This document shows positions 1-8,661 of a stretch of DNA of 64,000 nucleotides, piece after piece. Both the position numbers and the translations under genes were made by a program. Every line of letters starts with the position of its first letter. Within the stretch, counting starts at the first letter, position 1. The notes beneath the pieces are model-generated. The model was not told where the DNA came from, did not search any database, and was given only the letters and a program-made list of their open reading frames with translations. Origin of the DNA: Sphingopyxis macrogoltabida (GTDB taxonomy: Bacteria > Pseudomonadota > Alphaproteobacteria > Sphingomonadales > Sphingomonadaceae); NCBI RefSeq assembly GCF_001307295.1, contig NZ_CP012701.1, forward strand, positions 1 to 64,000, given 5' to 3'.

Positions 1-56
1 AAGATTCAGATTCGGAGTGTAAATTGGCAGTGAAATCAGTCGCCTACGCTGGTTTG

Positions 57-157
57 CCTGACCAGTTGGGGGATTTTACCTGACTTGCCGGGGGCTTAAC
101 CCTGACTTGCCGGGGGGACTCACCTGACCTTCTGGGGCCTTCCTGACCTTTTGGGGG
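57..157 (+). repeat. Iteron array upstream of repA (probable replication origin)
   Basis: Five direct repeats of the form CCTGACnnnnnTGGGGG or CCTGACTTGCCGGGGG begin at 57, 79, 101, 123 and 142. The first four are spaced 22 bp apart, about two helical turns, as expected for an initiator binding along one face of the DNA. A sixth copy (CCTGACTTCTTGGGGG) stands alone at 307-322. The array lies directly upstream of the Rep_3-like initiator gene, so it is read as the iteron region of the origin. The repeats are seen directly; origin function is inferred. Confidence 0.8.
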
Positions 158-340
158 CAGCCGTCTAGATGTTGATCCGTCGCCCGCTTGGCCGGATTTT
201 TGGGTCTCGCAGGCATCAAAATCAAGCGCGATTTTAAGCCCTGCTGGAGAACCTAGCGACTCGCGGTTTCTTGGGTGATTCAGACCCGAAATCCGACCGG
301 CTCAATCCTGACTTCTTGGGGGCTGCGGCCATCTCTTGAT

Positions 341-374
341 CCTGACCTGACTTGACTGATGAGGTCAGGTCAGG
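341..374. promoter_or_regulatory. Inverted repeat before repA, likely autoregulatory operator
   Basis: The 11-bp arms CCTGACCTGAC (341-351) and GTCAGGTCAGG (364-374) form a perfect inverted repeat ending 44 bp before the repA start. Each arm contains the CCTGAC core of the upstream iterons. In iteron plasmids a Rep dimer commonly represses its own gene by binding inverted half-iterons, and the placement fits that. Function is inferred. Confidence 0.6.
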
Positions 375-418
375 CAGCAATCAGCACATCAAGAATCAAG
401 CTTTGATCGCAATATGGC

Positions 419-1570
419 ATGGAAACGGATGTTAGCCCAATAGCCGAGGCTCCTGAAGAGAAGCCCGAGGAAGGATCCCCTGGCCGTGCGATGCGGGTTG
501 CTGCCGCGTTGAAGGCAAAGGGCGGCGACGAGTTCGCCAAGCCAGGCAGCATCATCGAAATCAAGTTTGTCAAAGGCGAATCTCTCAGTCTGACAGCTTC
601 GCGTCTACTCGCTCTCATGATCCTCACAGCTGGGGGTGACGCCTGGGAGGATCGCCCTCACCGCATACGTAAGGCGGACATTCGGCGAGGCCACAAGGGC
701 AATGAGCGGATTACCGACATGCTTCAGGAACTGCACCGAACGCTGTTTGCCGTCGATGACAAATCCTGGCGGGGAAAGAAGGCGACGCTCCTGTTCTCCC
801 TGATCTCGCGGTCGAAGGAGGAGACAGATGAGGAGGGCGGCGAGACTGGATGGATTGAGTGGGAATTCACCCCAGATGCTCGCAAGCTCATCCAGGCATC
901 CGAAACCTATGCTGTGCTCAATCGGCAAGCGGTGCTTGGCTTTCGTTCGAACTACGCCTTGAAGCTGTATGAGCTGGGGGCACTTCGGCTTCATCGTCGA
1001 CAAGCAACTTGGCGGGGAGACATGCAGGCGCTGCGCGCAGCATTGGGTATTCCACCAGATGTTTACACGGACTTCGCTCAACTTCGGCGCAAGGTTCTGG
1101 AGAAGGCGAAATCCGAAATTGACCAGCTTGCTCACTTCCGTGTTGAGTGGCGGGAGATCAGGCAGGGTCGAACAGTCACGGAGATCGAGTTCCGGTTCGA
1201 GCCCAAAGGCGCGCCGGAGGTGCTTGAGACCGTCGACGAGCTTGATCGTCATTCAGCTGGACGCCAGGCGAGGCGTGATGGGGCTGTAGAGAGCGTTACA
1301 GTGGGGCAGGGGGCTATTCCGGCATCGCGAGGAGCAGTCTCAGCCAAGAAGCTATCCGAGGCGACATTTCCAGTGGGAACGCTGCGCTTCGGTCATGACG
1401 ACCTCCTTGAGATAGGCCGTAAGCATGGCGGTGGTTGGGATGTAGATCTGATCGCCAACGGTTTTCGCGAGCATATGGGCGAGCGTTTGGAGAAGCTTCG
1501 CGGTGCGAAGTTGATCGCCGCCTGGAAAGGGTTCTGTGAGGGGTGGTTCAATCGCCGGGGCCGACCCTGA
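419..1570 (+). CDS. repA: Plasmid replication initiator RepA (Rep_3-like)
   Basis: This 383-residue protein fits the iteron-binding replication initiators that open the plasmid origin. The region around residues 45-250 has the alternating helices of the paired winged-helix Rep_3 fold, including a hydrophobic block near residue 60 and a basic stretch at about 80-95 (RKADIRRGHKGNERITDML). The C-terminal 100 residues are a less typical extension. Iterons and an inverted repeat lie directly upstream, and parA and parB follow on the same strand, which strongly supports the call. No strong ribosome-binding site is seen before the ATG at 419. The initiator class is recognised from pattern and context rather than from a database match. 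Confidence 0.82.
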   Translation: METDVSPIAEAPEEKPEEGSPGRAMRVAAALKAKGGDEFAKPGSIIEIKFVKGESLSLTASRLLALMILTAGGDAWEDRPHRIRKADIRRGHKGNERITDMLQELHRTLFAVDDKSWRGKKATLLFSLISRSKEETDEEGGETGWIEWEFTPDARKLIQASETYAVLNRQAVLGFRSNYALKLYELGALRLHRRQATWRGDMQALRAALGIPPDVYTDFAQLRRKVLEKAKSEIDQLAHFRVEWREIRQGRTVTEIEFRFEPKGAPEVLETVDELDRHSAGRQARRDGAVESVTVGQGAIPASRGAVSAKKLSEATFPVGTLRFGHDDLLEIGRKHGGGWDVDLIANGFREHMGERLEKLRGAKLIAAWKGFCEGWFNRRGRP

Positions 1571-1577
1571 ACGGCAG

Positions 1578-1597
1578 AAATTGCACGCGTGCAATTT
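1578..1597. promoter_or_regulatory. parS: parS-like palindrome 1
   Basis: The perfect 20-bp palindrome AAATTGCACGCGTGCAATTT lies just after the repA stop and 143 bp before parA. Its 18-bp core recurs exactly at 2953-2970 between parA and parB. Paired perfect palindromes bracketing parA are best explained as ParB-binding centromere sites. They may also serve as ParA/ParB operators. The rest of the 1571-1739 gap shows no further gene; it presumably carries the parA promoter. Confidence 0.75.
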
Positions 1598-1739
1598 TCT
1601 AAGCCCCCACCGAGTCAGGATAGGGCGCGGCGACACAGATTTCACACCGATGACGCGCTCCAACTTTCGAAATTCCCGATTTTCTTGACCGAAAAGCGCA
1701 AGTCGGTGTAGCACATGCGGAATTGCGAAAGGAAGGCAT

Positions 1740-2942
1740 GTGTCAAACGGACTTCAGATTGAAGAAGCCGAGCGTTTGGTCTCGGTCGCGACGCTGGCCA
1801 GTCGAACCTCCTCGGTACTCGAAAAGCTCCGGGATTCCGCGCGAAGCGCTAGGGCAGATGACCGGCGCGAGCCAACCTTTACAATCGGGAAAGCGGCCGA
1901 ACTTGTGGGCCGCACGCCGGCTGCTATCCGTGATGCGGAAAAAGACGGCCGCCTGCCAGAGCCTGCGAGGACCGACAACAACAGGCGAGAGAGATATACG
2001 CTTGCCCAGCTGAACGACATGCGCGGCGTGTTCGGGACAAGACCCTATCGGGCTCCAAACGATCCCTGCTGTGTCGTGGCTGTCCAGAACTTCAAGGGAG
2101 GTGTTGGTAAGTCGACTTTGGCCGTTCACCTCGCTCAGTATCTGGCCATTAGAGGCTACCGTGTTGCGCTCGTCGATTGCGACAGCCAAGCCTCGGCGAC
2201 GACCCTTTTTGGGTATGTGCCCGATCTCGATCTCACCGAAGATGATACCCTTTATCCGTTCCTTCGTGAGGGGGAGCGATCATCTCTGGACTACGCGCTC
2301 CGCAAGACTCACTTCGACGGTCTGGAGCTCATTCCCGCCAACCTTCGTTTGTTCAATTCCGAATACGAACTAGCCGCACGGATGGCGCAGGGGAACGGCG
2401 CGCTCCTTGACCGCCTGAAGGAGGGAATCGAGAGTATATCGGATCGGTTCGATGTCGTGGTGATGGATCCGCCGCCCGCCCTCGGGGCGATCTCGCTGTC
2501 CGTGTTGCGGGCCGCTAACGCATTGGTCGTGCCGATACCGCCGACTGTTATGGATTTCTCCTCGACGGCTGCATTCCTCTCGATGCTAGATGAAACGATT
2601 GAGCAGCTGGCAGACCGTGGTCTCGCTCCAGAATTGAAGTTCCTCCGCTTTGTCGCGTCCAAGGTCGATGAGAATAAATCGATGCAGAAAGAGCTGTTGC
2701 AGCTGATGCGGACGCTATTCGGGCATGCGATGGTTCGCACGCCTCTCAAGGACTCGGCCGAGATCGACAATGCTACAGCGCGGCTGATGACAGTGTATGA
2801 GCTTGATGGCCCTGCCACGAGTTCGGCGGTTCGCAACCGTTGCCTGAACTATCTTGATGGCGTGAATTCGGAAATCGAAGTTGATATTCGATCGATGTGG
2901 CCCAGCCATCAGAAGCGCCTCCGTCAGGAGGCTTTGGTATGA
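1740..2942 (+). CDS. parA: Partition ATPase ParA
   Basis: This 400-residue protein is a ParA-type segregation ATPase. Residues about 47-95 form a MerR-like winged helix-turn-helix (FTIGKAAELVGRTPAAIRD), the DNA-binding domain of the larger autoregulating ParA proteins. The deviant Walker A motif KGGVGKST is at 119-126, followed by the DCDSQAS motif near residue 147 and VVMDPPPALG near residue 240. ParA uses ATP-dependent binding to nucleoid DNA to position plasmids through ParB-parS complexes. The gene is flanked by two identical parS-like palindromes and followed 47 bp later by parB, so the two probably form one operon. The ATG at 1740 follows a GAAAGGAAG-type ribosome-binding site. Confidence 0.93.
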   Translation: MSNGLQIEEAERLVSVATLASRTSSVLEKLRDSARSARADDRREPTFTIGKAAELVGRTPAAIRDAEKDGRLPEPARTDNNRRERYTLAQLNDMRGVFGTRPYRAPNDPCCVVAVQNFKGGVGKSTLAVHLAQYLAIRGYRVALVDCDSQASATTLFGYVPDLDLTEDDTLYPFLREGERSSLDYALRKTHFDGLELIPANLRLFNSEYELAARMAQGNGALLDRLKEGIESISDRFDVVVMDPPPALGAISLSVLRAANALVVPIPPTVMDFSSTAAFLSMLDETIEQLADRGLAPELKFLRFVASKVDENKSMQKELLQLMRTLFGHAMVRTPLKDSAEIDNATARLMTVYELDGPATSSAVRNRCLNYLDGVNSEIEVDIRSMWPSHQKRLRQEALV

Positions 2943-2952
2943 GCCGCTGGAA

Positions 2953-2970
2953 AATTGCACGCGTGCAATT
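2953..2970. promoter_or_regulatory. parS: parS-like palindrome 2
   Basis: This exact 18-bp copy of the palindrome at 1579-1596 (AATTGCACGCGTGCAATT) lies in the 47-bp gap between parA and parB, ending 19 bp before the parB start. Its position over the parB leader suggests that ParB bound here could also modulate parB expression. Confidence 0.75.
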
Positions 2971-2989
2971 CTGCTAATGGGAGGCTTGC

Positions 2990-4009
2990 ATGAGTAGGAA
3001 GAACAGTGGTTTCGCGGCCGATCTGGCGGCAGGTATTGACCTGACCGAGGATACTGCTGCCCCTCGTAGATCGAGCATTGCCTCAAACGTGCTTACGGGG
3101 CGTTCAAACCGTCTTGCTGACCTGGCGTCGGGAGCGATTGTTTCTCGCACACATGAGCTTGTTGACCCAGCAAAGTGTCGGATGTGGGCAGGCCATAACC
3201 GCGACTATGCTCTGCTTAATGAGGAACGCTGCGCGGACCTTATTGAGAGTATCAAGGCTCAAGGGCGGCAGGAGATACCCGCGATCGTCCGTCGCCTATC
3301 CGGAGATGACGGGTTTGAGTTTGAGGTCATTTGCGGAGCGCGCCGACACTGGTCGATCAGCTGGCTGCGCTCGCACAACTATCCAGACTTCAAGTTTCTC
3401 GTCGACGTACGCGAGATGGGCGATGAAGAGGCCTTCAGGCTCGCGGACATTGAAAACCGGGCTAGGGACGATCTTACCGATCTCGAACGCGCAAAAGACT
3501 ATCTGCGCGCCCTGACGGCCTATTACGATGGTCGGCAGAAGACGATGGCGGAAAGGCTTAAAGTCTCCGAAAGCTGGCTAACGCGGTATCTCGATCTGGC
3601 ACGGCTGCCAGATGGGCTGACCAGGGCATTTGCCAATCCGCAGGAGCTTGGCATTCGCAATGCGATTGCGCTCAAAGCGCTCCTCAAGCCTGAGGATCGA
3701 CGGGAGCGCGCCTTCCGTGAGGCGGAACGTCTTGCTGCAGAGCGCGAGCAGACTGGCAAGTCGATGTCTGTGATTGAGGTGATCAAGGCGCTCGCTCTCG
3801 CGGCAGACCCCCCCAAGAAGTCAGGATCCCCCAAGAAGTCAGGAAAGCCTGAAACCGTGGCCAGTGCTAGTGGGAAGCCAGTGCTTCGGATCGATGGGGC
3901 TGACCGTAAGGGCGTCCGTGTCACGTTGCTGAATAAGGGCGGCGCGACACGGCAGGAAGCGGAAGAGGCTATTCGCGCCGTTCTAGATCAGCACTGGCCG
4001 GCAATATAG
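2990..4009 (+). CDS. parB: Centromere-binding partition protein ParB
   Basis: This 339-residue ParB-family protein should bind the neighbouring parS-like palindromes and recruit ParA. Residues about 85-150 form the ParB/Sulfiredoxin-like CTPase domain, with the ICGARRHWS motif standing for the usual GERR box near residue 118. A central helix-turn-helix (KTMAERLKVSESWLTRYL) lies near residues 185-205. The last 40 residues resemble a dimerisation domain. A basic linker near residues 275-285 (PKKSGSPKKSG) is encoded by two tandem copies of the replication iteron in antisense. An ATG with a GGGAGG ribosome-binding site marks the start. Confidence 0.92.
   Translation: MSRKNSGFAADLAAGIDLTEDTAAPRRSSIASNVLTGRSNRLADLASGAIVSRTHELVDPAKCRMWAGHNRDYALLNEERCADLIESIKAQGRQEIPAIVRRLSGDDGFEFEVICGARRHWSISWLRSHNYPDFKFLVDVREMGDEEAFRLADIENRARDDLTDLERAKDYLRALTAYYDGRQKTMAERLKVSESWLTRYLDLARLPDGLTRAFANPQELGIRNAIALKALLKPEDRRERAFREAERLAAEREQTGKSMSVIEVIKALALAADPPKKSGSPKKSGKPETVASASGKPVLRIDGADRKGVRVTLLNKGGATRQEAEEAIRAVLDQHWPAI
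3810..3843 (-). repeat. Two iterons embedded in the parB coding sequence
   Basis: CCCCCAAGAAGTCAGG occurs at 3810-3825 and again at 3828-3843. It is the exact reverse complement of the lone iteron at 307-322 (CCTGACTTCTTGGGGG). The two copies are 18 bp apart and in frame, so they encode the repeated peptide PKKSG. Identity over 16 bp is unlikely by chance and suggests RepA binds inside parB, perhaps for pairing or copy control. That role is inferred. Confidence 0.75.
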
Positions 4010-4586
4010 CGCCGTCGGTCTGCCGAAGGAGCACCATACTTGCCTCCTGAAGTGAAGCTACCGATTGAGAAGCGGTGCGCTTTGTTACACCCAGTCCCCG
4101 AGCGAGCTCAGCTCGGGTAAGTGGGCCCAAGCTGACGATCATTCGCCAGGTTTGCGGAGCAGTCGAAGAGGCATACAGCCCAGAAAGTACATCGTCGGCC
4201 CGAACGACAGCCCTTCGCAGGAAGCGCAAATCGACCTCAGCCTTTTCGCTGGCTACCTCGAGCGCCGCGCGAAGCACAACGGGCAACGGCTCTTCATGGA
4301 GTTCACGAAACACAGCCCGCGGCATGATCCCAGCAAGCGCCATTGGCGCCGACCCTAGCCCAAACAAGTGTGGCCGCATGGCCGCCGCAAGCGACGCAGC
4401 CCAGGCCGCCCCCCGCGGCGCTGAACGTGTGACCGCGAACCCACCGACCTGAAGCATCTCGCTGCCGCCTTCGAGAAAGTCGATTTCTTCAGTTCGCAGC
4501 TCCGCCAACCATTCAAGCAGGGTCCCCATCGGATCACGGGTCGGCAGCACCGCATCGAGCCGTTCGAGCGCACGATCGGCGGGCAA
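3969..4586 (-). CDS. Winged-helix protein, N-terminally truncated relative of 8493-9701
   Basis: The function of this 205-residue product is unknown. Residues about 145-200 form a winged helix-turn-helix (GPLTRAELARGLGVTKRTAS). It aligns by eye with the C-terminal wing region of the 402-residue protein at 8493-9701 (GPLRPGQIERALHLSKNGAR), and the preceding 140 residues also match its middle. The first half of that larger protein is missing here. The reading frame upstream hits a stop within about 20 bp of the TTG at 4586, so the start is doubtful. The gene runs tail to tail with parB, overlapping its end by 41 bp. It is probably a remnant cut by the transposon that begins just beyond. Confidence 0.5.
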   Translation of the reverse strand: MPADRALERLDAVLPTRDPMGTLLEWLAELRTEEIDFLEGGSEMLQVGGFAVTRSAPRGAAWAASLAAAMRPHLFGLGSAPMALAGIMPRAVFRELHEEPLPVVLRAALEVASEKAEVDLRFLRRAVVRADDVLSGLYASSTAPQTWRMIVSLGPLTRAELARGLGVTKRTASQSVASLQEASMVLLRQTDGAILPASADLERRE

Positions 4587-4760
4587 GTAGGCCTCGTGTC
4601 AGCCGACAGAAAAGACTGCAATTCTAAAAAGGACGTTTAATCAATAGGATAGGATGACTCAAATACGCATAACTCTGTCGCAGCACGTTTCCACGCCGCA
4701 TGGCCGGACAGATTATGCTACATTTGACGATACAGGGGAATCTACAGCGGAGCCAATCGT
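4587..4760. other. Gap with probable left end of the Tni transposon
   Basis: No gene is seen. The stretch is AT-richer than its surroundings. A TGTCG at 4676-4680 resembles the TGT start of Tn402/Tn7-type ends, and it lies between the truncated winged-helix gene and tniA. No matching right end was found, so the boundary is only a suggestion. Confidence 0.3.
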
Positions 4761-6434
4761 ATGATTGAGCGAATGCCGTCTCCTGCACCCAAGCGCAGCC
4801 TCAAGTCCCTCGAGGCGGGATTGGCACTGTTCCCGCATTTCCGAAGGCATATTTCGGTGTCCGGGCCGGTGACGGCGGCGCAGATTGCCGCTATTTGCGA
4901 AGCCACCGGTTTGAAGGAGCGCCAGATCCGAACATTGGCCGCGCGGTATCGGGCGCATCCGGTTGCCGAATCGCTTGCACCTAAGCCCCGAGGACCGCCT
5001 CCCGGCTCACATCGGATCGACCCGGTGGTGAGAAGCGCCATTGATGCGCTGACCAACAAGATCGCGCTTAAGATGGTGCCGCCGAACCGCGCTGAAGCGG
5101 CTAGGCAAATATGGGGCTTGCTCCATGCAGATAACGGAGAGCACCGGTTTTCCGCCGATTTGATCCCGAGCGAGAAGACAATCGAGCGGCTGCTGGCCGA
5201 GATTCCGAGCAGTGTGTGGGCCAAGGCCAGCATGGGCTCCAAGACCCGCAGCGCGCATGAAGCGCACCCTGGGGAATACCGCAGCGATGGTTTCCTCGAT
5301 CTTGTCCAGATGGACCATACCAGGGGGGACGTTATCCTGGTCGACAGCCTGCGGCGGGAAGAGCTCGGACGGCCGTGGATCACGTTCCTGATTGAAATCT
5401 GGACCCGTGCGATACTCGGCTATTATGTCAGCTTCGGCGATCCTTCGATTTTCCGGTGCGGCAGGGCGGTCGCGAGCGCGCTGCTGCCCAAGGAACCGGT
5501 GCTTGAACACCTGGGTGTGGATGTCAGCTACCCGATGTTCGGCCTGTTCCGGCGCCTGCATGCCGATCAGGCCAAGCCGCATCGCTCGGAGTCGTTTCGG
5601 CGGGCCTGCGTGCGCAATGGCATCGACCCGGATGTCCGCAAACCCGGCCCGGCCCATCTGGGTGGCCATATCGAGCGGCTGATCGGCACAATGGTCGGAA
5701 AACTGAGACTTTTGCCGGGTGCTACGGGATCGAACGTGTCTGCGCGCGATGACTACGACGCCGAGGCTGAAGCGGCGATGACCCTTGCGGAATTCGAGCG
5801 CTGGCTGCTGTGCCAGATCGCGGTTTATCATCACACGCCGCATTCCGCGCTCGGCGGGTTGTGCCCGGCGCAGATGTGGGAACGCGAGGCAGCGCGCCAT
5901 GGTCCCTTGCTCCCGGTCTCGTGTAATGCGGACGAGCTTTTTCGCCAATTTCTGCCGTCGAAGTCGCTGACGGTCCATTCCCGGGGCATCCAGATCAAGC
6001 ATCGCCATTACTGGCACCCGGCGCTCGGCAAGCGGATAGGCCAGAAGATCGAGGTCAGCTGGGACGAACGGACGATCCAGCATGTCTATGCCGAGCTCGA
6101 GGGCTCTTTCGTGCAAATGGCGGTTATCGGCCAGTATCCCGATGTCTGGGAGGCGGACTGGGAAGCCGCCAGGGCCAAGGTGAGGGCCCTGGGCCGCGGC
6201 TACCAGGCCGATGGCGGCCGTGCGGCGACGGCCCGCGCCATCGCAGCGGCAAACCAGGAAATCCATCAGGCGCGGGTTCGCACCAAGGAGGCGCGACGGC
6301 GGGCAAAGCGGCGCGAAGGGGAGGGGCTTACGCTCGCGGACCTGCGGACGCCTGAAAAGCTTTTAAAACAGCCGGTTCAGTGGAAATCGGTGGGGGAACT
6401 GGGCGAGGATACCTGGCTGAAGGTGCGCCCGTGA
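4761..6434 (+). CDS. tniA: Tn402/Tn7-like DDE transposase TniA (TnsB family)
   Basis: This 557-residue protein is a Mu/TnsB-type transposase that would cut and join transposon ends. Helix-turn-helix segments occupy the first 160 residues. The catalytic core has D185 (QMDHT), D269 (LHADQ) and E305 (GGHIERLIGT), in the order and spacing of the DDE fold, followed by a C-terminal beta-barrel and a basic tail. The gene overlaps tniB by four bases and is followed by tniQ, the standard Tn402/Tn5053 transposition order. An ATG at 4761 fits the family's N-terminus. The family assignment is firm; activity is unknown. Confidence 0.9.
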   Translation: MIERMPSPAPKRSLKSLEAGLALFPHFRRHISVSGPVTAAQIAAICEATGLKERQIRTLAARYRAHPVAESLAPKPRGPPPGSHRIDPVVRSAIDALTNKIALKMVPPNRAEAARQIWGLLHADNGEHRFSADLIPSEKTIERLLAEIPSSVWAKASMGSKTRSAHEAHPGEYRSDGFLDLVQMDHTRGDVILVDSLRREELGRPWITFLIEIWTRAILGYYVSFGDPSIFRCGRAVASALLPKEPVLEHLGVDVSYPMFGLFRRLHADQAKPHRSESFRRACVRNGIDPDVRKPGPAHLGGHIERLIGTMVGKLRLLPGATGSNVSARDDYDAEAEAAMTLAEFERWLLCQIAVYHHTPHSALGGLCPAQMWEREAARHGPLLPVSCNADELFRQFLPSKSLTVHSRGIQIKHRHYWHPALGKRIGQKIEVSWDERTIQHVYAELEGSFVQMAVIGQYPDVWEADWEAARAKVRALGRGYQADGGRAATARAIAAANQEIHQARVRTKEARRRAKRREGEGLTLADLRTPEKLLKQPVQWKSVGELGEDTWLKVRP

Positions 6435-7273
6435 GCGCGGTCACCACCGCGCAGCCCTCGGGGCACCTATCCACATTCTGGATCGACTTCGACGAAGCCC
6501 GCAACGCCGTCGAGACCATCGTCGAGGTTGCGCATGACGATCCGGAAGAACGACCGACCTGCATCGTCCTCACCGGCCAGTCCGGCATGGGCAAGACCTC
6601 GATCCTGCGCGAGGCGCAGCGGCGTCTGACCGAGGCCTTGCCCGAGCCCGCCGATTGGGGCGAGGCCCGGTACCAACCCGTGCTGCGCACGGTCATTCCC
6701 TCAAGCCCGACCTCGCTCAAGATCAACTTGGCGCTGCTCTGGAAGCAGGGCTGGCCGATCCGGACAAACACGCACAAAACCGCCGATTTCAAGGTGGTCG
6801 ATCTGTTGGCCGCGCAGGGGACGAGGCTGGTCGCGATCGACAATGTCCATGTGATCCTGACCGCCAGCGGGGTCGCGCGGCGCGATACGCTCGATGCCTT
6901 CCGCTTTCTGATGAGCGCTGGCAACGTGCCGCTGGTCGTGGCCGGGCTTGATGTCGCCCGCCAGATCTTCGCCGACGATGTCGAACTCGCCTTTCGTTCG
7001 ATCATGCTCAGATTGCCGCTGTGGGAGCCGGGAGAGCCGTCGCAGCGCCTGATCCGGGCGCTGGCGATGGGCATGGACATGGCCGAGCCCGAACATCTCG
7101 CCGAGCCCGCGTTCGCCGAGCGGATCTGGCGCGAAAGCGGCGGGGTAACCGGCAATTTCAAACGGATCCTGCACTGGTCGGCAAAGGTCGCCAAGCGGCA
7201 CGATCGCGTGCTGGTAGCGCACGACGATATCAGCGAGGCCTTGCAGCTCTTTACCCCCTATAGCCCGGATTGA
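6431..7273 (+). CDS. tniB: Transposition ATPase TniB
   Basis: This AAA+ ATPase is the target-selection partner of TniA, equivalent in role to TnsC. A Walker A motif (GQSGMGKTS) lies near residue 50 and a Walker B (RLVAIDNVH) near residue 125, with TniB-like helices after it. The start is taken as the GTG at 6431, which overlaps the tniA stop (GTGA) and suggests translational coupling; an in-frame ATG at 6380 would give an unlikely 17-residue extension inside tniA. The gene ends in a four-base overlap with tniQ. It presumably forms ATP-dependent filaments that recruit the transposase. Confidence 0.87.
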   Translation: MSAVTTAQPSGHLSTFWIDFDEARNAVETIVEVAHDDPEERPTCIVLTGQSGMGKTSILREAQRRLTEALPEPADWGEARYQPVLRTVIPSSPTSLKINLALLWKQGWPIRTNTHKTADFKVVDLLAAQGTRLVAIDNVHVILTASGVARRDTLDAFRFLMSAGNVPLVVAGLDVARQIFADDVELAFRSIMLRLPLWEPGEPSQRLIRALAMGMDMAEPEHLAEPAFAERIWRESGGVTGNFKRILHWSAKVAKRHDRVLVAHDDISEALQLFTPYSPD

Positions 7274-8661
7274 GCGCCGGGATGGGCGCCGCTCAGGGCA
7301 GAGCCGAGATCGAGCCGCTGGCCTTCCGGGTCAGGCCCCTGGCGGGGGAATGCTTTGAATCCTGGCTGCATCGTCTGGCCGCGCGGCATGAAACCACGCG
7401 CAAGGCGCTGTTCAGCCATCTCGGCATCGAGACAGCCCTCGCTACCTGTGACCTGGCCTCATTAGCCGATGGCACCGCAGAGCGGCGCAGGGTCATAGTC
7501 GAGCGGTTGGCCTGGGCCACGGCGCTGCCGGAGAAGGCCATTCTGCGGACTTTCGTGGGGTGTCCCCGCGGCGACCTGCTGCCCCCGGCGCTGCGCTCGA
7601 TCGGGTGCGCGCAATGCTGGCTCGACTGGCTGGAAAGCGGCGCGCAGTGGCGGATTGAGCGGAGCTGGATCCTGCGCGTTACCCTGCGCTGCGAGCGCCA
7701 TGATCTGCTGCTAATCGATCTTCGGGGCATCATGGCGCTGGGGCGCTCGATGGCGGCGCAGCGGCTGCTGGAGGAGACGGTGGAGCGGACACGCGAGCAG
7801 ATGGCGCGGTTTACTTTGGTCAGCACTCGCCTCGCCTGGAATCTCGTTATTTCCCGTGCCCATCTGCGTGGCAGTGAACCCAGCTCTTACGCGTTTTCAA
7901 AGCGATACATCGCGGCATTGATCGGCAACCGGTTCCATATTGCGCCTTCGCGCCACCTGTTGCTGGCGGCGCTGCACAGCAGCAATGTGGAAGAAGCCGA
8001 ACGGATGGACCGCACGTTCCGCTTCGATGCGCAGCCGGCGCGTGGTCCGGTAAGGCGAGCCGCTCGCGGCGCGGTGCCCGGCCTGGCCGATCTCGCGGCC
8101 GCGATCGCAGCGGTGGGGAAGCGCGAGCTTGACCGCAAACGCCGCGTGCTGGAGGTCGCCGGACAGAAGCTCGAGCAGGCCTGGCTGGGCTACCCTGCGG
8201 TGCATGCGGCGCAAGTGGTGCGCCGACAGCGCGAGGTCCTGGCGAGCGAGGTACGCCGCCGCTACGCAGCCGAGCTTGCCAGTGCCGCGAAATCTCCGCT
8301 CAGCTGCTTGCGCGGGTTCCAGGATGCCCTGTTCTTCCTGAAGCAGTGCGGATTGGCCGACGATTTCGTCCCCGCAGCGACCGGGCGCCCCGATCCGTGG
8401 GAGGATTGCCTTGGAAATCCGGGACTGCTCCACAAGCGGTTGACCCGGCGCTTTGCCCATCCCGCGTTTCGCATTGTGCTCGACCTGCCAGGTCATTCTT
8501 TCGACGCCGACCCATTCGAGCGGGCGAGCAGCCGGTCGATGGCGGCCATGGCGTCGTCGAATTCGGCGAGGCTTTCAGCCGAGAGCACGGGAGACAGGTC
8601 CACTCCTGGATCTGTCTCGCGTCCCGTGCCGCCCGCCAGGCTCGCACGGATCAGGACCTGA
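7270..8661 (+). CDS. tniQ: Target-site protein TniQ (TnsD/TniQ family)
   Basis: The N-terminus (residues about 15-45) has the TniQ signature of a proline-rich start followed by ESWLHRLA. A zinc-finger-like set of cysteines and histidine (GCAQCW, then CERHD) lies at about 114-145. TniQ proteins bridge target recognition and the TniB ATPase. A TTG start at 7270 overlaps the tniB stop; the ATG at 7282 is an alternative. The last 56 codons (from 8493) lie antisense to the end of the convergent winged-helix gene and have low-complexity composition, so the original C-terminus was probably near residue 405 and the reading frame has run on past a junction. Confidence 0.82.
   Translation: MSAGMGAAQGRAEIEPLAFRVRPLAGECFESWLHRLAARHETTRKALFSHLGIETALATCDLASLADGTAERRRVIVERLAWATALPEKAILRTFVGCPRGDLLPPALRSIGCAQCWLDWLESGAQWRIERSWILRVTLRCERHDLLLIDLRGIMALGRSMAAQRLLEETVERTREQMARFTLVSTRLAWNLVISRAHLRGSEPSSYAFSKRYIAALIGNRFHIAPSRHLLLAALHSSNVEEAERMDRTFRFDAQPARGPVRRAARGAVPGLADLAAAIAAVGKRELDRKRRVLEVAGQKLEQAWLGYPAVHAAQVVRRQREVLASEVRRRYAAELASAAKSPLSCLRGFQDALFFLKQCGLADDFVPAATGRPDPWEDCLGNPGLLHKRLTRRFAHPAFRIVLDLPGHSFDADPFERASSRSMAAMASSNSARLSAESTGDRSTPGSVSRPVPPARLARIRT

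Noticed and set aside
5007..6266. Long open frame antisense to tniA
   Set aside because: TniA on the other strand has the DDE residues and correct operon overlaps. The antisense frame has biased composition.
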